Assembly: GCA_021772335.1 (NCBI GenBank)
Contig: JAJFMD010000005.1
Location: 124,001-188,000, forward strand
Length of the DNA stretch: 64,000 bases
Source: Chlamydiota bacterium
GTDB lineage: Bacteria; Chlamydiota; Chlamydiia; Chlamydiales; Rhabdochlamydiaceae
Direction of reading: 5' to 3'
The notes under the pieces were generated by a model, which saw only the letters and a list, made by a program, of their open reading frames with translations, had not been told where the DNA came from and ran no database searches. This document shows positions 56,028 through 64,000 of this stretch, in pieces. How positions within the stretch are numbered: position 1 is the first letter of the stretch; each line of letters opens with the position of its first letter. Position numbers and translations under genes: made by a program.

Positions 56028-56809
56028 ATAAAAAGCTGCTAGAACGATTATGTGAGATAACTCAAATTGCCTATGACGATGACACCGCTGTTATGGTGAC
56101 AACTATGCAAAAAAACTGGCTTCGCTCTACACATAAAGAACTCTCAGAACTTGAAGAGCGTTTTTCTGAGAAAGAGCGTTCAGAGATTTGGGAAATCGCT
56201 AAACAGCTTGGTTTTGTGAGTGAAAAAATCCCCAAAAAAACAACGTTTGAGCAGTGTGCTTTACTAGGTGGGATGCTACCTTGTTTTCAGCATCGACTAC
56301 ACTACCTCATCGAACTTTGGAGTAGGGGAGTGCGTTTTAAAAATTGGGTGTTTTTAGCTGGTCAACGAAAACTTCTTAAACATGAGCGCTTTTTTAAAGA
56401 TTTAGATAGCCCCAAGAATCTCGTGCATAACGAAGAGGCTCCTCCTGAGAATGAAGGAGAGATGATGCAGCTGTATTATCAACGAGCCACGCTTCCAGCT
56501 GAAATGCGGCTTATTCCATTTCAATTAATCAATTTACCCATGCGCTCTCATCAAGGAAAAAAAATGAGGCCTACGACAGCTGATACAATACGTGCTTGGG
56601 CTAAAAATCAGCAGGCGAAAAATTGTTTGTTTGTGACAGATCAACCTTTCTGTCTTTATCAAGAAGCTGTGATTGAAGCAGATAAACCAAGCGGCGTCTC
56701 TTTTGAGATTGTTGGAGCGCATTTAAGGCATAGTCATTTTTCTGCGACTGCTTTCCTAGATACTTTTGCACGCTACTTTTATCAAACCTTTCATAACCAT
56801 ATAAATTAA
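56024..56809 (+). CDS. Conserved protein of unknown function, tandem paralogue 1 (DUF218-like pattern)
   Basis: 261 residues. Motifs in order: ALLGGMLPCFQHRLHYL, VFLAGQRKL (about 107-115), NEGEMMQLYYQRATLPAE (about 142-159), RPTTADTIRAWA and CLFVTDQPFCLYQEAV. This pattern, with a Gly-rich start, a Glu motif and a late strand-loop, recalls the DUF218/YdcF fold but I cannot confirm it. No signal peptide. Its ATG overlaps the SMC-like gene stop (ATGA), so it belongs to that operon. Confidence 0.78.
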   Translation: MNKKLLERLCEITQIAYDDDTAVMVTTMQKNWLRSTHKELSELEERFSEKERSEIWEIAKQLGFVSEKIPKKTTFEQCALLGGMLPCFQHRLHYLIELWSRGVRFKNWVFLAGQRKLLKHERFFKDLDSPKNLVHNEEAPPENEGEMMQLYYQRATLPAEMRLIPFQLINLPMRSHQGKKMRPTTADTIRAWAKNQQAKNCLFVTDQPFCLYQEAVIEADKPSGVSFEIVGAHLRHSHFSATAFLDTFARYFYQTFHNHIN

Positions 56810-56810
56810 A

Positions 56811-57656
56811 ATGAGACGATTTTTACTTTCTTTCTTGATAGCAACATCCTCCCTGTTCTCTCAGTTGCAAAATCCTTTGCTAAGACCTGAATGCGCTGAA
56901 CTTTTTGCCGTTGATCATATTGAGTTTCGTGATGATTTAAAGTTCAATGTCGATGCGGTGCAAGAAAAGTGGTTAAGAGCGCCAGGTCAAGAGTTATGGC
57001 ATATTGACGAGAGGCTAAATGACAAGCAGAAAGAGAGGATCTGGAATAGTGCCAAAAAACTTGGATTTGTTGAGCGCTGCTATCCAAAGCAAAGAAAATA
57101 TGAAGAGTGTTTGCTGCTCGGTGCAACGACTCATGTAGTGCGGAAAAGACTTAACTTTCTCGCAAGATTATGGCAGCAAGGGGTGCGCTTTAAAAGGATC
57201 TCCTTTTTAACGGGCCACAGGCCTCTAAATGAGTGGGAAACAACCTTTTTGGATCTCGACGGAACCACACCTTTAGATTTAGAAAATGAAAAATGTCCCA
57301 CAAATGAAAGTGAGATGATGCAGCTCTATTTTCGAAAGGCTTCTTTACCAGCAGAGATAAAAGCGCTTCCTTTTCAGCTCATTGCTGCGCCTATGCAATT
57401 AGACAGGCGGCCAACTAGAAAAGATACGGTAAATGCTTGGCTTAAAAAACAGCAAAAGGGCTCATGCCTTTTCATCTCAAATCAGCCCTATTGTCTTTAT
57501 GATGAGGCGATGATTTCAAGCATTATAAAGAAAAAATTTCACTTTGAAGTGGTAGGGGATAAACTGTTAAAAGAAAATTTTAAATCGCCCACAGCCTTTC
57601 TTGACACCTTCGCGCGCTGGTATTACCAAACTTATCACAATCAAGAAGGTAATTAA
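56811..57656 (+). CDS. Secreted paralogue 2 of the preceding gene
   Basis: 281 residues. It aligns along its whole length with the upstream gene (CLLLGATTHVVRKRLNFLA, SFLTGHRPLNEWE, NESEMMQLYFRKASLPAE, RPTRKDTVNAW, CLFISNQPYCLYDEA) but adds an N-terminal signal peptide (about 1-18, FLLSFLIATSSLFSQ). The two copies would thus sit on opposite sides of the inner membrane. It starts 1 bp after the upstream stop, without its own ribosome site. Function unknown. Confidence 0.8.
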   Translation: MRRFLLSFLIATSSLFSQLQNPLLRPECAELFAVDHIEFRDDLKFNVDAVQEKWLRAPGQELWHIDERLNDKQKERIWNSAKKLGFVERCYPKQRKYEECLLLGATTHVVRKRLNFLARLWQQGVRFKRISFLTGHRPLNEWETTFLDLDGTTPLDLENEKCPTNESEMMQLYFRKASLPAEIKALPFQLIAAPMQLDRRPTRKDTVNAWLKKQQKGSCLFISNQPYCLYDEAMISSIIKKKFHFEVVGDKLLKENFKSPTAFLDTFARWYYQTYHNQEGN

Positions 57657-57711
57657 AATTTATATTGCTATATGCAAGATCTTGACCCTTTATAGAAAAG
57701 ATTAAATTGTA

Positions 57712-57717
57712 TATAAT
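57712..57717 (+). promoter_or_regulatory. -10 box of the secreted coiled-coil gene
   Basis: A perfect TATAAT lies 35 bp before the ATG at 57752. No convincing -35 at the right distance was found; the nearest TTGACC is 24 bp upstream, which is too far. Confidence 0.4.
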
Positions 57718-57751
57718 AGATTCAAATTTGTTATTTTAAGGAGATTATATC

Positions 57752-58621
57752 ATGCATCAACTATTAATCGCTTGTTGGTTAGCCATCGCACCTTGTCAAA
57801 TGATCGGCTCAGCCTCCCCATTGTCTTTTTCAAAGCAAGGGGATTGGAAGCGTGGATCTGAACGTATAGAGGAGCTAGAAGCTTCCTATCAGAAGGGCAA
57901 GCACGACCAATTTCTCAGCGATATACATCAGCGCTATCTAGTAGAGAGTGAGAAAGGGGGAAAGCTCGATCAGTTCCTAACGAGCGAAGAGCTTGAAACC
58001 AAATCTGTGATTGAAGAAGAAGCCGAAAATCAGCAGTTTCAAGATAAAATTCTTTCCCTTCAAGAGCAGCGCAATGAGCAATTAAAAGAGATTGCTGCAA
58101 AGTATCCCAACGCGAAGATAAGCAAAGTAATTAAGCAGCTTGAAGAAAATAAAGAATTGTCTGACAGCTTTGAAGAGCACTTTCTTTTCATTGCCAATAT
58201 GGAAAAAGATACTAAGGAAGAAACCGATCCTATGGCAGTTCAAGTTAAAGCCATTGCAAAAGAGTTCCATCTTAAAACCCTGCTCATTGATTTTGACCAA
58301 ATTAACGGCAAAATTGATGCTAAAACAGCTGTTGAACAAAAATTTGTGTTAGAGCGTGAAAAAATCAAGCAGATGGTTGCCGTATGCTATGAAGATTGCA
58401 ATTCACAAGTTGCAACGAAGGTGAAGGAAGCGGAGCAAGGGTTAAAAATTTGGACAGTGACAAATATTAACTTAGAAACACTTCGTGGTTTGCGTAGTGG
58501 TACGATTAAAGCAAAGAGTGCAGCTGAAAAAAAAGTAAAGCAGGTTCTTGTCGACTATCAAACTGAGTTGCAAGCGGCAATTCGCCAGCACATGCAGGTT
58601 GTTAAAGCTGAAGAATCTTAA
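57752..58621 (+). CDS. Secreted coiled-coil protein, function unknown
   Basis: 289 residues with a signal peptide (about 1-22). The rest is highly charged and helical (IEELEASYQKGK, IEEEAENQQFQDKILSLQEQRNEQL), predicted coiled coil, with only two Cys (about 212-216, CYEDCN) in the mature part. No enzyme motif is seen. AAGGAG lies 8 nt before the ATG. It ends 13 bp from the convergent ldhA. Periplasmic or surface localisation is likely. Confidence 0.78.
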   Translation: MHQLLIACWLAIAPCQMIGSASPLSFSKQGDWKRGSERIEELEASYQKGKHDQFLSDIHQRYLVESEKGGKLDQFLTSEELETKSVIEEEAENQQFQDKILSLQEQRNEQLKEIAAKYPNAKISKVIKQLEENKELSDSFEEHFLFIANMEKDTKEETDPMAVQVKAIAKEFHLKTLLIDFDQINGKIDAKTAVEQKFVLEREKIKQMVAVCYEDCNSQVATKVKEAEQGLKIWTVTNINLETLRGLRSGTIKAKSAAEKKVKQVLVDYQTELQAAIRQHMQVVKAEES

Positions 58622-58634
58622 GATAGATATTTAG

Positions 58635-59624
58635 TTAAGCGACTTCGTTTTGTAATGGGCGGTTGTTGAGATAACAACTGATGTTGTCAAACGTTGTCGT
58701 TGTTATATTATGCAGTGCTTCTCGTGTGAAAAAACCCTGATGAGAGGTGATAATCACATTGGGAAAAGTTTGTAGTCTCGCAAGAGTGTCATCTGTAATG
58801 AATGAATAGGAGAGGTCTTCGAAAAAGATCTCTCCTTCTTCTTCATAGACATCGAGTCCAGCAGCGGAGATCTTTCCGCTTTTAAGTCCTTCAATTAAGT
58901 CTTTAGTATTAATAAGTAATCCACGCCCTGTATTGATCACCATCGCGCCAGGTTTCATTTTATCTATAGCCTTAGCATTAATGATGTAGTGCGTTTCTGG
59001 AGTAAGAGGACAATGCAAAGAAATAATATCACTCTCTCGATATAGCGTATCGAGATCGACATAGGTAATGTGCTCTTCTTTAGCAAAATTTGGGTCTGTG
59101 ACAACATCATAGCAAAGCACGCGCATGCCGATGCCATGCATGATAGAGGCCGCAATTTTGCCAATTTCTCCAGCTCCGATAATTCCCACTGTTTTCCCAA
59201 GCATATCAAATCCGAGCAGTCCTTCCAGACTGAAGTTATTTTCTCTAACGCGCATATATGCGCGATGGAGTTTGCGATTGAGAGTGAGCATTAGAGCTAG
59301 CGCATGTTCAGCTACAGCATGAGGGGAGTAGCTTGGAACGCGAACGATTTTAAGTTTCCCTTTGGCAGCTTCGAGATCGATATTATTATAACCAGCACAA
59401 CGCATTGCAATGAGCCGTGTTCCTCCCTGATAGAGTATATCGATTACTTTAGCGTTTAGAGTGTCATTAACAAAGGCGCATACCACTTCACAGCCTTGAG
59501 CGAGAGGGGCTGTTTGTTCTGTTAAATGGGGCTTAATATACTCAATTTCAAATTGATACTTTTTATTTTCTCTTGAAAAAAAGTCATGGTCGTACGATTT
59601 GGTATCAAAAAATGCAATGCGCAT
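58635..59624 (-). CDS. ldhA: D-lactate dehydrogenase (2-hydroxyacid dehydrogenase family)
   Basis: 329 residues, the same length as E. coli LdhA. NAD-binding motif GIIGAGEIGKIAA (about 148-160), RCAGYNNIDL (about 75-84), the catalytic Arg in NTGRGLLI (about 232-239) and Glu and His (SHQG, about 296) are all present. It reduces pyruvate to D-lactate, recycling NADH. The N-terminal FFDTKSYDHDFF is typical of LdhA. Alternatives in the family include other 2-ketoacid reductases. Confidence 0.92.
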   Translation of the reverse strand: MRIAFFDTKSYDHDFFSRENKKYQFEIEYIKPHLTEQTAPLAQGCEVVCAFVNDTLNAKVIDILYQGGTRLIAMRCAGYNNIDLEAAKGKLKIVRVPSYSPHAVAEHALALMLTLNRKLHRAYMRVRENNFSLEGLLGFDMLGKTVGIIGAGEIGKIAASIMHGIGMRVLCYDVVTDPNFAKEEHITYVDLDTLYRESDIISLHCPLTPETHYIINAKAIDKMKPGAMVINTGRGLLINTKDLIEGLKSGKISAAGLDVYEEEGEIFFEDLSYSFITDDTLARLQTFPNVIITSHQGFFTREALHNITTTTFDNISCYLNNRPLQNEVA

Positions 59625-59761
59625 AGGAGTTTAAAGTTTGTTTTTATATATTTATAATAATATAAAATTTTAATTACTTCAATCCATAATTAAATCTATT
59701 GATATTTATTGTATTACATATTATTATGCTCGCTTTAATGCTTAAATAAAGTGGAATTGTT

Positions 59762-60505
59762 ATGGGTTTGCCAGTTTCAAGTTCTATGCCAGATGGTTAT
59801 GATTGGTTTTGCAATAAAACCTCAACAATTTCTGGTCTTAAAACTTTTGCTATTTATCCGATAGATATTGGTTTTAAATGGGCTAAAGAACTGAATGGAG
59901 GACAATCTGATTTAGAAAAATCCTTACACTCTGCTGTAAAAGCAGCGAGTGGTTTTTTTGCACTTCCTTTGATGTTAGAAGATATCAACGGATTACGTCA
60001 TGATTGTATTGATGTAACTCGTATGACTACGCCTCAGGCAAAAGCGATTAAGTCGTTAGGTATCACTTCAAATATTGGTTCCTTTGGTCAACATTTTGCA
60101 GACTTTAGTAAATTTGTCATCAATTCTGGAGCTCCAGCTAGCGAAACGTTTACTGCTGCATTAGGATTAACGAGTACTTCTTGCATGGGTTTATGCTCGG
60201 GAATAGGTGTTGCAAGATCAGGCATTGAAATATCCAAATCAGTTGAACAGATCAACGATCCAACTCTTCCCAAAAGCATAAGGAAAATAGAAGAAGTGCG
60301 CTTGGTTCGCAATTCTCTAGCCTTAACGAAATCAGCGCTTTATTTTATTTTAGCGATCATTGGTATTGTTGGTGCTGTCCTCGCTGGAACGGCAGTGATT
60401 TCGCCATTTATTGGTTTGACAGTCTTCACCTTAGCTGTTGCACTTTCAATGACAATTACGATCTATGAAAAAGTTGCCAATTACCAAAAGCGCACCTGGG
60501 TCTAA
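59762..60505 (+). CDS. Inc-like protein with bilobed hydrophobic domain
   Basis: 247 residues. The C-terminal half has two hydrophobic helices with a tight loop (about 196-236, ALYFILAIIGIVGAVLAGTA, then IGLTVFTLAVALSMTI), the bilobed Inc pattern. The middle (FTAALGLTSTSCMGLCSGIG, then VRLVRNSLALTKSALYF) parallels the protein at 49395 in order and spacing, so the two may be distant paralogues. The first half has no recognised motif. Predicted inclusion- or inner-membrane protein; secretion not shown. Confidence 0.75.
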   Translation: MGLPVSSSMPDGYDWFCNKTSTISGLKTFAIYPIDIGFKWAKELNGGQSDLEKSLHSAVKAASGFFALPLMLEDINGLRHDCIDVTRMTTPQAKAIKSLGITSNIGSFGQHFADFSKFVINSGAPASETFTAALGLTSTSCMGLCSGIGVARSGIEISKSVEQINDPTLPKSIRKIEEVRLVRNSLALTKSALYFILAIIGIVGAVLAGTAVISPFIGLTVFTLAVALSMTITIYEKVANYQKRTWV

Positions 60506-60638
60506 TATAGATCGTGCCTTTGGACCTTCTGCGCTTAATTTTCTATACAAACCACAGAGATTTTCCTGAGTAATCACGTGCCGACGCTGAAAATATGCGA
60601 TCTCGTGAGGGGAGAGAATACTTCTAATGTGTTGGTTG

Positions 60639-63386
60639 TTAGATCAGTTTTAAGATGGCGCGGATAAATTGAGGCTGTTCCCTATCGGGTGAAAGTTTGA
60701 AACCTTCACGCTCACACATTTTGATCATGAGCTGGTTTTCTTTAAGAATACTCGCTTCTAGAGCTTCCATCCCTTCTTCTTTTGCCATGGAAATAATCTG
60801 TTTAAACATCTGTGTTCCCAGCCCTTGATTGTGGTAGGGATCAGCGATAATAATACGAAAATCTCCGTTCTTAGTACCAGGTATGCGCAGTAAGCGGATC
60901 ACTCCAATGATTGATGGTTGTACGCTTCCTGGTTCTCTGATTTCAGCAACCATTGCTATGCAGCGATCATAATCGATGCAACACATGCGAACTAACCGTT
61001 CGTGTGCAATGCGTTCGTCAAGTTCGAGAGCTTTTAGATAGCGTTGTCTGACGCTGTCAGTTAGGAGTGTCTTATGAAATTCGATAAGCATTTTTTCATC
61101 TTCAGGACGAATTGGTCTTAAAATGACAATTTTCTCATTATTGAGTTTAATAGGTTTAAGATACTTAATTGGATAGGGACGAATCGCAAGTTTAGGAAGA
61201 TCTTCCTCCTTTAAGCTAAGATCATGCATCACTATGCGTGCATCTAAGGCGATCATTTGATCTGATGAAACCAAAAGGGGATTGATATCGAGTTCTGCTA
61301 TCGAAGGGTGTTGTGAGATCAAATATGAGAAGCCAATCAGCACTTTTTCCAAAGCGGCAAAATCAATGCTTTTTTGTCCTCGAACTCCTTGAAGTGCGGT
61401 GTAGATTTTAGTCCGGCTCATCAAACGTGTAGCGAGTGTTGAATTGAGCGGTGGCAGACCTAGTGCGCGATCTTTGTATACTTCAACGAGAGATCCTCCC
61501 GTTCCAAAAAGCAAAACAGGCCCAAACTGGGAATCGCACGAGCTGCCAATGATGATTTCATAGCCTTTTAACGAAACCATTTCTTGGACTGTCACACCTT
61601 GAAAGTGTTCTTTGCCTGCAATATTTGTGACCGAAGTTTCGATATCGTTAAAAGCAGTGATAACTCCTTCTTTATCGATGATATTGAGTTTAACACCACC
61701 AATGTCAGTCTTGTGTGTCAACGTTTTAGAGTTGATTTTCACAACAACTGGAAATCCAATATCTTCTGCTGCTTGAGCAGCTTCTTTAGCTGTTTGAGCA
61801 AGAACTGTTTTGACAGTAGGGATTTCATAAGCTTCAAGCACTTGCTTGGATTCTAGTTCAGTTAAAAGTGTGCGATTTTCATTGCGTGCAATCGATAGAA
61901 TATCTTCGACAAGTTCTTGCTTGCTCTTTCCTTCAACTTTACTAAGACTAATGGGGTAGAGATCTGCGGGCGTTTCATAAAGCGCTTTAAGATTGTCACT
62001 ATAACGCCACATATTGCTAAAGGCGCGTCCTGCACTATCAGGATATTCAAATGCGGGAATGCCCGCTTGATTGAGTAGATGTAAACCCTCTTCTACAGAT
62101 TTACCTCCCATCCAACTGGCAAAAATCGGTTTTTTAAATAGATGAGCATATTCTTTGAGACGCTTAGCTGTCCCTGTGGGGTCTGTGACATCTTGCGGCG
62201 ACAAAATGACTAAAATCCCATCTGTATCGGGATCATGCGCAACAACTTCTAACGTTTTGGCATAACGATCAGCATTCGCATCACCAAGTACATCTACCGG
62301 ATTACTATGACTCCAAGCTTCGGGCAAAAATTCACTGAGTTTGTCAATGGTCTCTTTAGAAATTTCGGCCATTTCAGCTCCATGGAAAATAGCCTCGTCC
62401 GTTGCCAATACTCCAGGTCCCCCAGCATTTGTAATAATCGTCAGCCGATTGCCTTGTGGCTTGGGTTGCTTTGATAGAATCAGTGCCATATCAAACAGTT
62501 CAGAAATCGTACTGACGCGAAGAACCCCGGCTCTTTGCATCGCTGCTTCAAAAACTTCATCGCTTCCTGCTAGTGATCCAGTATGCGATGCTGCTGCTTT
62601 GGCAGCCGCTTCGGTGCGCCCAGCTTTAATGACAATGATGGGTTTATTGAGGGTAACCTCGCGTGCTGCTGATATAAAAGCGCGCGCATCCCCAATTGTT
62701 TCCATGTAGATCAGAATACTTTCAGTATGAGGATCGTGGCCTAAGTAATCGATGAGATCTCCCCAGTTGACATCAGCCATTGAACCGATCGAGACAAAGG
62801 AACTAAATCCCACATTCTCTTTTAAGCTCCAATCGAGTACCGCTGTACACATCGCTCCAGATTGGGAGATGAAGGCAATATTTCCTTTAAGAGCGAGATC
62901 CGCAGCAAAAGTTGCATTTAAGCCAATGATTGGATTCATGACTCCGAGACAGTTAGGACCAATGATGCGTAAGTTTCCTTCCCTTGCGATCTGTAAGATT
63001 TGCTCTTCGAGCGCAGCTCCAGATTCTCCAAGTTCTTTGAATCCTGCTGAAATAATGATCGCTGCAGGGATTTTCTTATCGACGCACTGCTGGACAATTC
63101 CTGCTACAGTTTTTGCTGGTGTGACGATAATTGCTAGATCAACCGCTTCGGGAATTGAGGCGATATCGGGATAGCACTTTAGGCCAAGAACTTCATCACG
63201 CTTAGGGTTAATGGGGAAAAGTTTGCCTTTAAAAATTCCATTATTGAGATTGGCCATCAGTGTTTGCCCAACAGAACCCGGTTTTTCGGTAGCTCCGATG
63301 ATTGCAATGCTCTTAGGGTGAAAGACCACATCAAGAGATTGTGGCAAACGCTCTAAATAATTTTGAGATGGGTCAATATCAGTCAT
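60639..63386 (-). CDS. PatZ-like NDP-forming acyl-CoA synthetase fused to GNAT acetyltransferase
   Basis: 915 residues. Domains in order: CoA-binding (about 15-140, [19 protein letters not shown]), succinyl-CoA-synthetase-like (about 150-460), ATP-grasp (about 495-710, [25 protein letters not shown]), and a C-terminal GNAT domain (about 755-915, [19 protein letters not shown]). This matches the E. coli PatZ/YfiQ lysine acetyltransferase. The ligase-domain motif [10 protein letters not shown] keeps the His used in active acyl-CoA synthetases, so the protein might keep synthetase activity as well. It is likely monocistronic. Confidence 0.9.
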   Translation of the reverse strand: MTDIDPSQNYLERLPQSLDVVFHPKSIAIIGATEKPGSVGQTLMANLNNGIFKGKLFPINPKRDEVLGLKCYPDIASIPEAVDLAIIVTPAKTVAGIVQQCVDKKIPAAIIISAGFKELGESGAALEEQILQIAREGNLRIIGPNCLGVMNPIIGLNATFAADLALKGNIAFISQSGAMCTAVLDWSLKENVGFSSFVSIGSMADVNWGDLIDYLGHDPHTESILIYMETIGDARAFISAAREVTLNKPIIVIKAGRTEAAAKAAASHTGSLAGSDEVFEAAMQRAGVLRVSTISELFDMALILSKQPKPQGNRLTIITNAGGPGVLATDEAIFHGAEMAEISKETIDKLSEFLPEAWSHSNPVDVLGDANADRYAKTLEVVAHDPDTDGILVILSPQDVTDPTGTAKRLKEYAHLFKKPIFASWMGGKSVEEGLHLLNQAGIPAFEYPDSAGRAFSNMWRYSDNLKALYETPADLYPISLSKVEGKSKQELVEDILSIARNENRTLLTELESKQVLEAYEIPTVKTVLAQTAKEAAQAAEDIGFPVVVKINSKTLTHKTDIGGVKLNIIDKEGVITAFNDIETSVTNIAGKEHFQGVTVQEMVSLKGYEIIIGSSCDSQFGPVLLFGTGGSLVEVYKDRALGLPPLNSTLATRLMSRTKIYTALQGVRGQKSIDFAALEKVLIGFSYLISQHPSIAELDINPLLVSSDQMIALDARIVMHDLSLKEEDLPKLAIRPYPIKYLKPIKLNNEKIVILRPIRPEDEKMLIEFHKTLLTDSVRQRYLKALELDERIAHERLVRMCCIDYDRCIAMVAEIREPGSVQPSIIGVIRLLRIPGTKNGDFRIIIADPYHNQGLGTQMFKQIISMAKEEGMEALEASILKENQLMIKMCEREGFKLSPDREQPQFIRAILKLI

Positions 63387-63514
63387 ATTCCAACAATCGT
63401 ATTTTTAATTTTACTATAAGTATTGTTTTGAAATCGTGTCAATTAATTAGTTTTATTTATTTGTTTTGCAGTTTGTGTTAATATCGATGAAATTTTTGAT
63501 TTTATGGAGATAGT

Positions 63515-64000
63515 ATGAAAAAATTTAAGAAGTTGGTATCCGGAGCTTTACTCATGTGTATGCTTGGGGGCTTGGCTGTTCCTCTTCTAGGAAGGAATAT
63601 AAACGGAGCAAATGCTATCCATTCAGATATATGTGTTTTAGATCTTGAAGAGCCGAGAATGCCTGATTTCATCAACATTACTCAACTTCTACACATAAAG
63701 TATGTCATCGAAGATCAGCAAGAGTGCATTCCATATGATGCTCTTTATCTACCTGAAATCACTAAAGAATTAGAGCGTTATCAAAAAAAGCAGCTGTCAT
63801 TTGGAGCTATTCCCTCTAAAAAGAAAGTAGTTTCCCTAGATAAAAATGTGCGCATTTTAGCAGGCCTAAAAATGCTTAAGCAAGCGTTCCAAACGACCTA
63901 TGATCATGATAGCACACCCATTCTTGAAGATGGAGATCCTCTATATGACGCTATTCAAATGATCGATATTCTTCTATATGGAGATCTAAATCAATCAGGG
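63515..64000 (+). CDS. Secreted protein, 5' part only (cut by window end)
   Basis: 162 codons from the ATG at 63515, preceded by GGAG; no stop before the right edge. A signal peptide is clear (about 1-27, KKLVSGALLMCMLGGLAVPL). The visible mature part has DLEEPRMPDFINITQLLHIK and a charged, helical middle. There is no recognised motif. The Cys after LLM is not a proper lipobox. Family unknown. Confidence 0.75.
   Translation, partial: MKKFKKLVSGALLMCMLGGLAVPLLGRNINGANAIHSDICVLDLEEPRMPDFINITQLLHIKYVIEDQQECIPYDALYLPEITKELERYQKKQLSFGAIPSKKKVVSLDKNVRILAGLKMLKQAFQTTYDHDSTPILEDGDPLYDAIQMIDILLYGDLNQSG

Noticed and set aside
57682-57717. TTGACC plus TATAAT as a full promoter
   Set aside because: The spacing is 24 bp, too long for a sigma-70 promoter; only the -10 was kept.
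62341-63174. Two antisense frames of 122 and 140 codons within the PatZ-like gene
   Set aside because: They mirror the codon bias of the true frame and lack independent motifs or start signals.

Overview
The window is a segment of a chlamydial chromosome, most likely from an environmental (amoeba- or protist-associated) member of the Chlamydiota. The evidence is a double-length, internally duplicated UvrA of 1881 residues beside pyruvate kinase, a PknD-type kinase, and gene blocks whose order I recall from Chlamydia: ybbR/cdaR-cdaA-cydA-cydB, nusB next to murB, and infC-rpmI-rplT-pheS. The DNA is AT-rich. No insertion sequence, prophage, plasmid gene or CRISPR array was seen. The species cannot be fixed from the sequence alone.

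Layout. 1-4.0 kb: the 5' part of pknD (the gene runs off the left edge), divergent trpS, and a small membrane protein. 4.1-8.4 kb: an apparent operon of three leucine-rich-repeat proteins. The two upstream members carry an F-box-like segment at the N-terminus, and a fourth family member lies at 24.6-26.6 kb. 8.5-17.9 kb: uvrA, a predicted alpha/beta hydrolase, and pyk. 17.9-24.5 kb: rsmE, cdaR, cdaA (c-di-AMP synthesis), an endonuclease/exonuclease/phosphatase-fold protein, and cydAB ending in a strong terminator. 26.6-33.2 kb: a DnaQ-like exonuclease, dps, nusB-murB, a PHP phosphoesterase, a coiled-coil protein, mnmM-like and nadB. 33.2-36.9 kb: tRNA-Val, a decayed threonyl-tRNA-synthetase-like gene at the usual thrS position, then infC-rpmI-rplT-pheS. 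37-42 kb: a PhoPQ-related hydrolase, a DJ-1/PfpI-rhodanese-5'-nucleotidase group, tRNA-Ser with promoter and terminator, a small basic protein and a lipase-like hydrolase. 42.5-49.3 kb: a NUC1-like protein lacking key catalytic residues, then a run of four distantly related two-module proteins (43.3-48.8 kb) and a small ORF. 49.4-60.5 kb: an Inc-like membrane protein, an ABC-2 exporter, a Mre11/Rad50-like pair coupled to two tandem paralogues of unknown function, a secreted coiled-coil protein, D-lactate dehydrogenase and a second Inc-like protein. 60.6-64 kb: a PatZ-like acyl-CoA-synthetase/GNAT fusion and the start of a secreted protein cut by the right edge.

Housekeeping islands (translation, cell wall, DNA repair, bd oxidase) are interleaved with host-interaction candidates. 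The most interesting are the F-box/LRR family, which looks built to plug into a host SCF ubiquitin ligase; the four-member two-module family at 43.3-48.8 kb, which I do not recognise as a described family; and the ThrRS-like relic in front of infC. All functional statements rest on motif reading by eye; no database search was possible.
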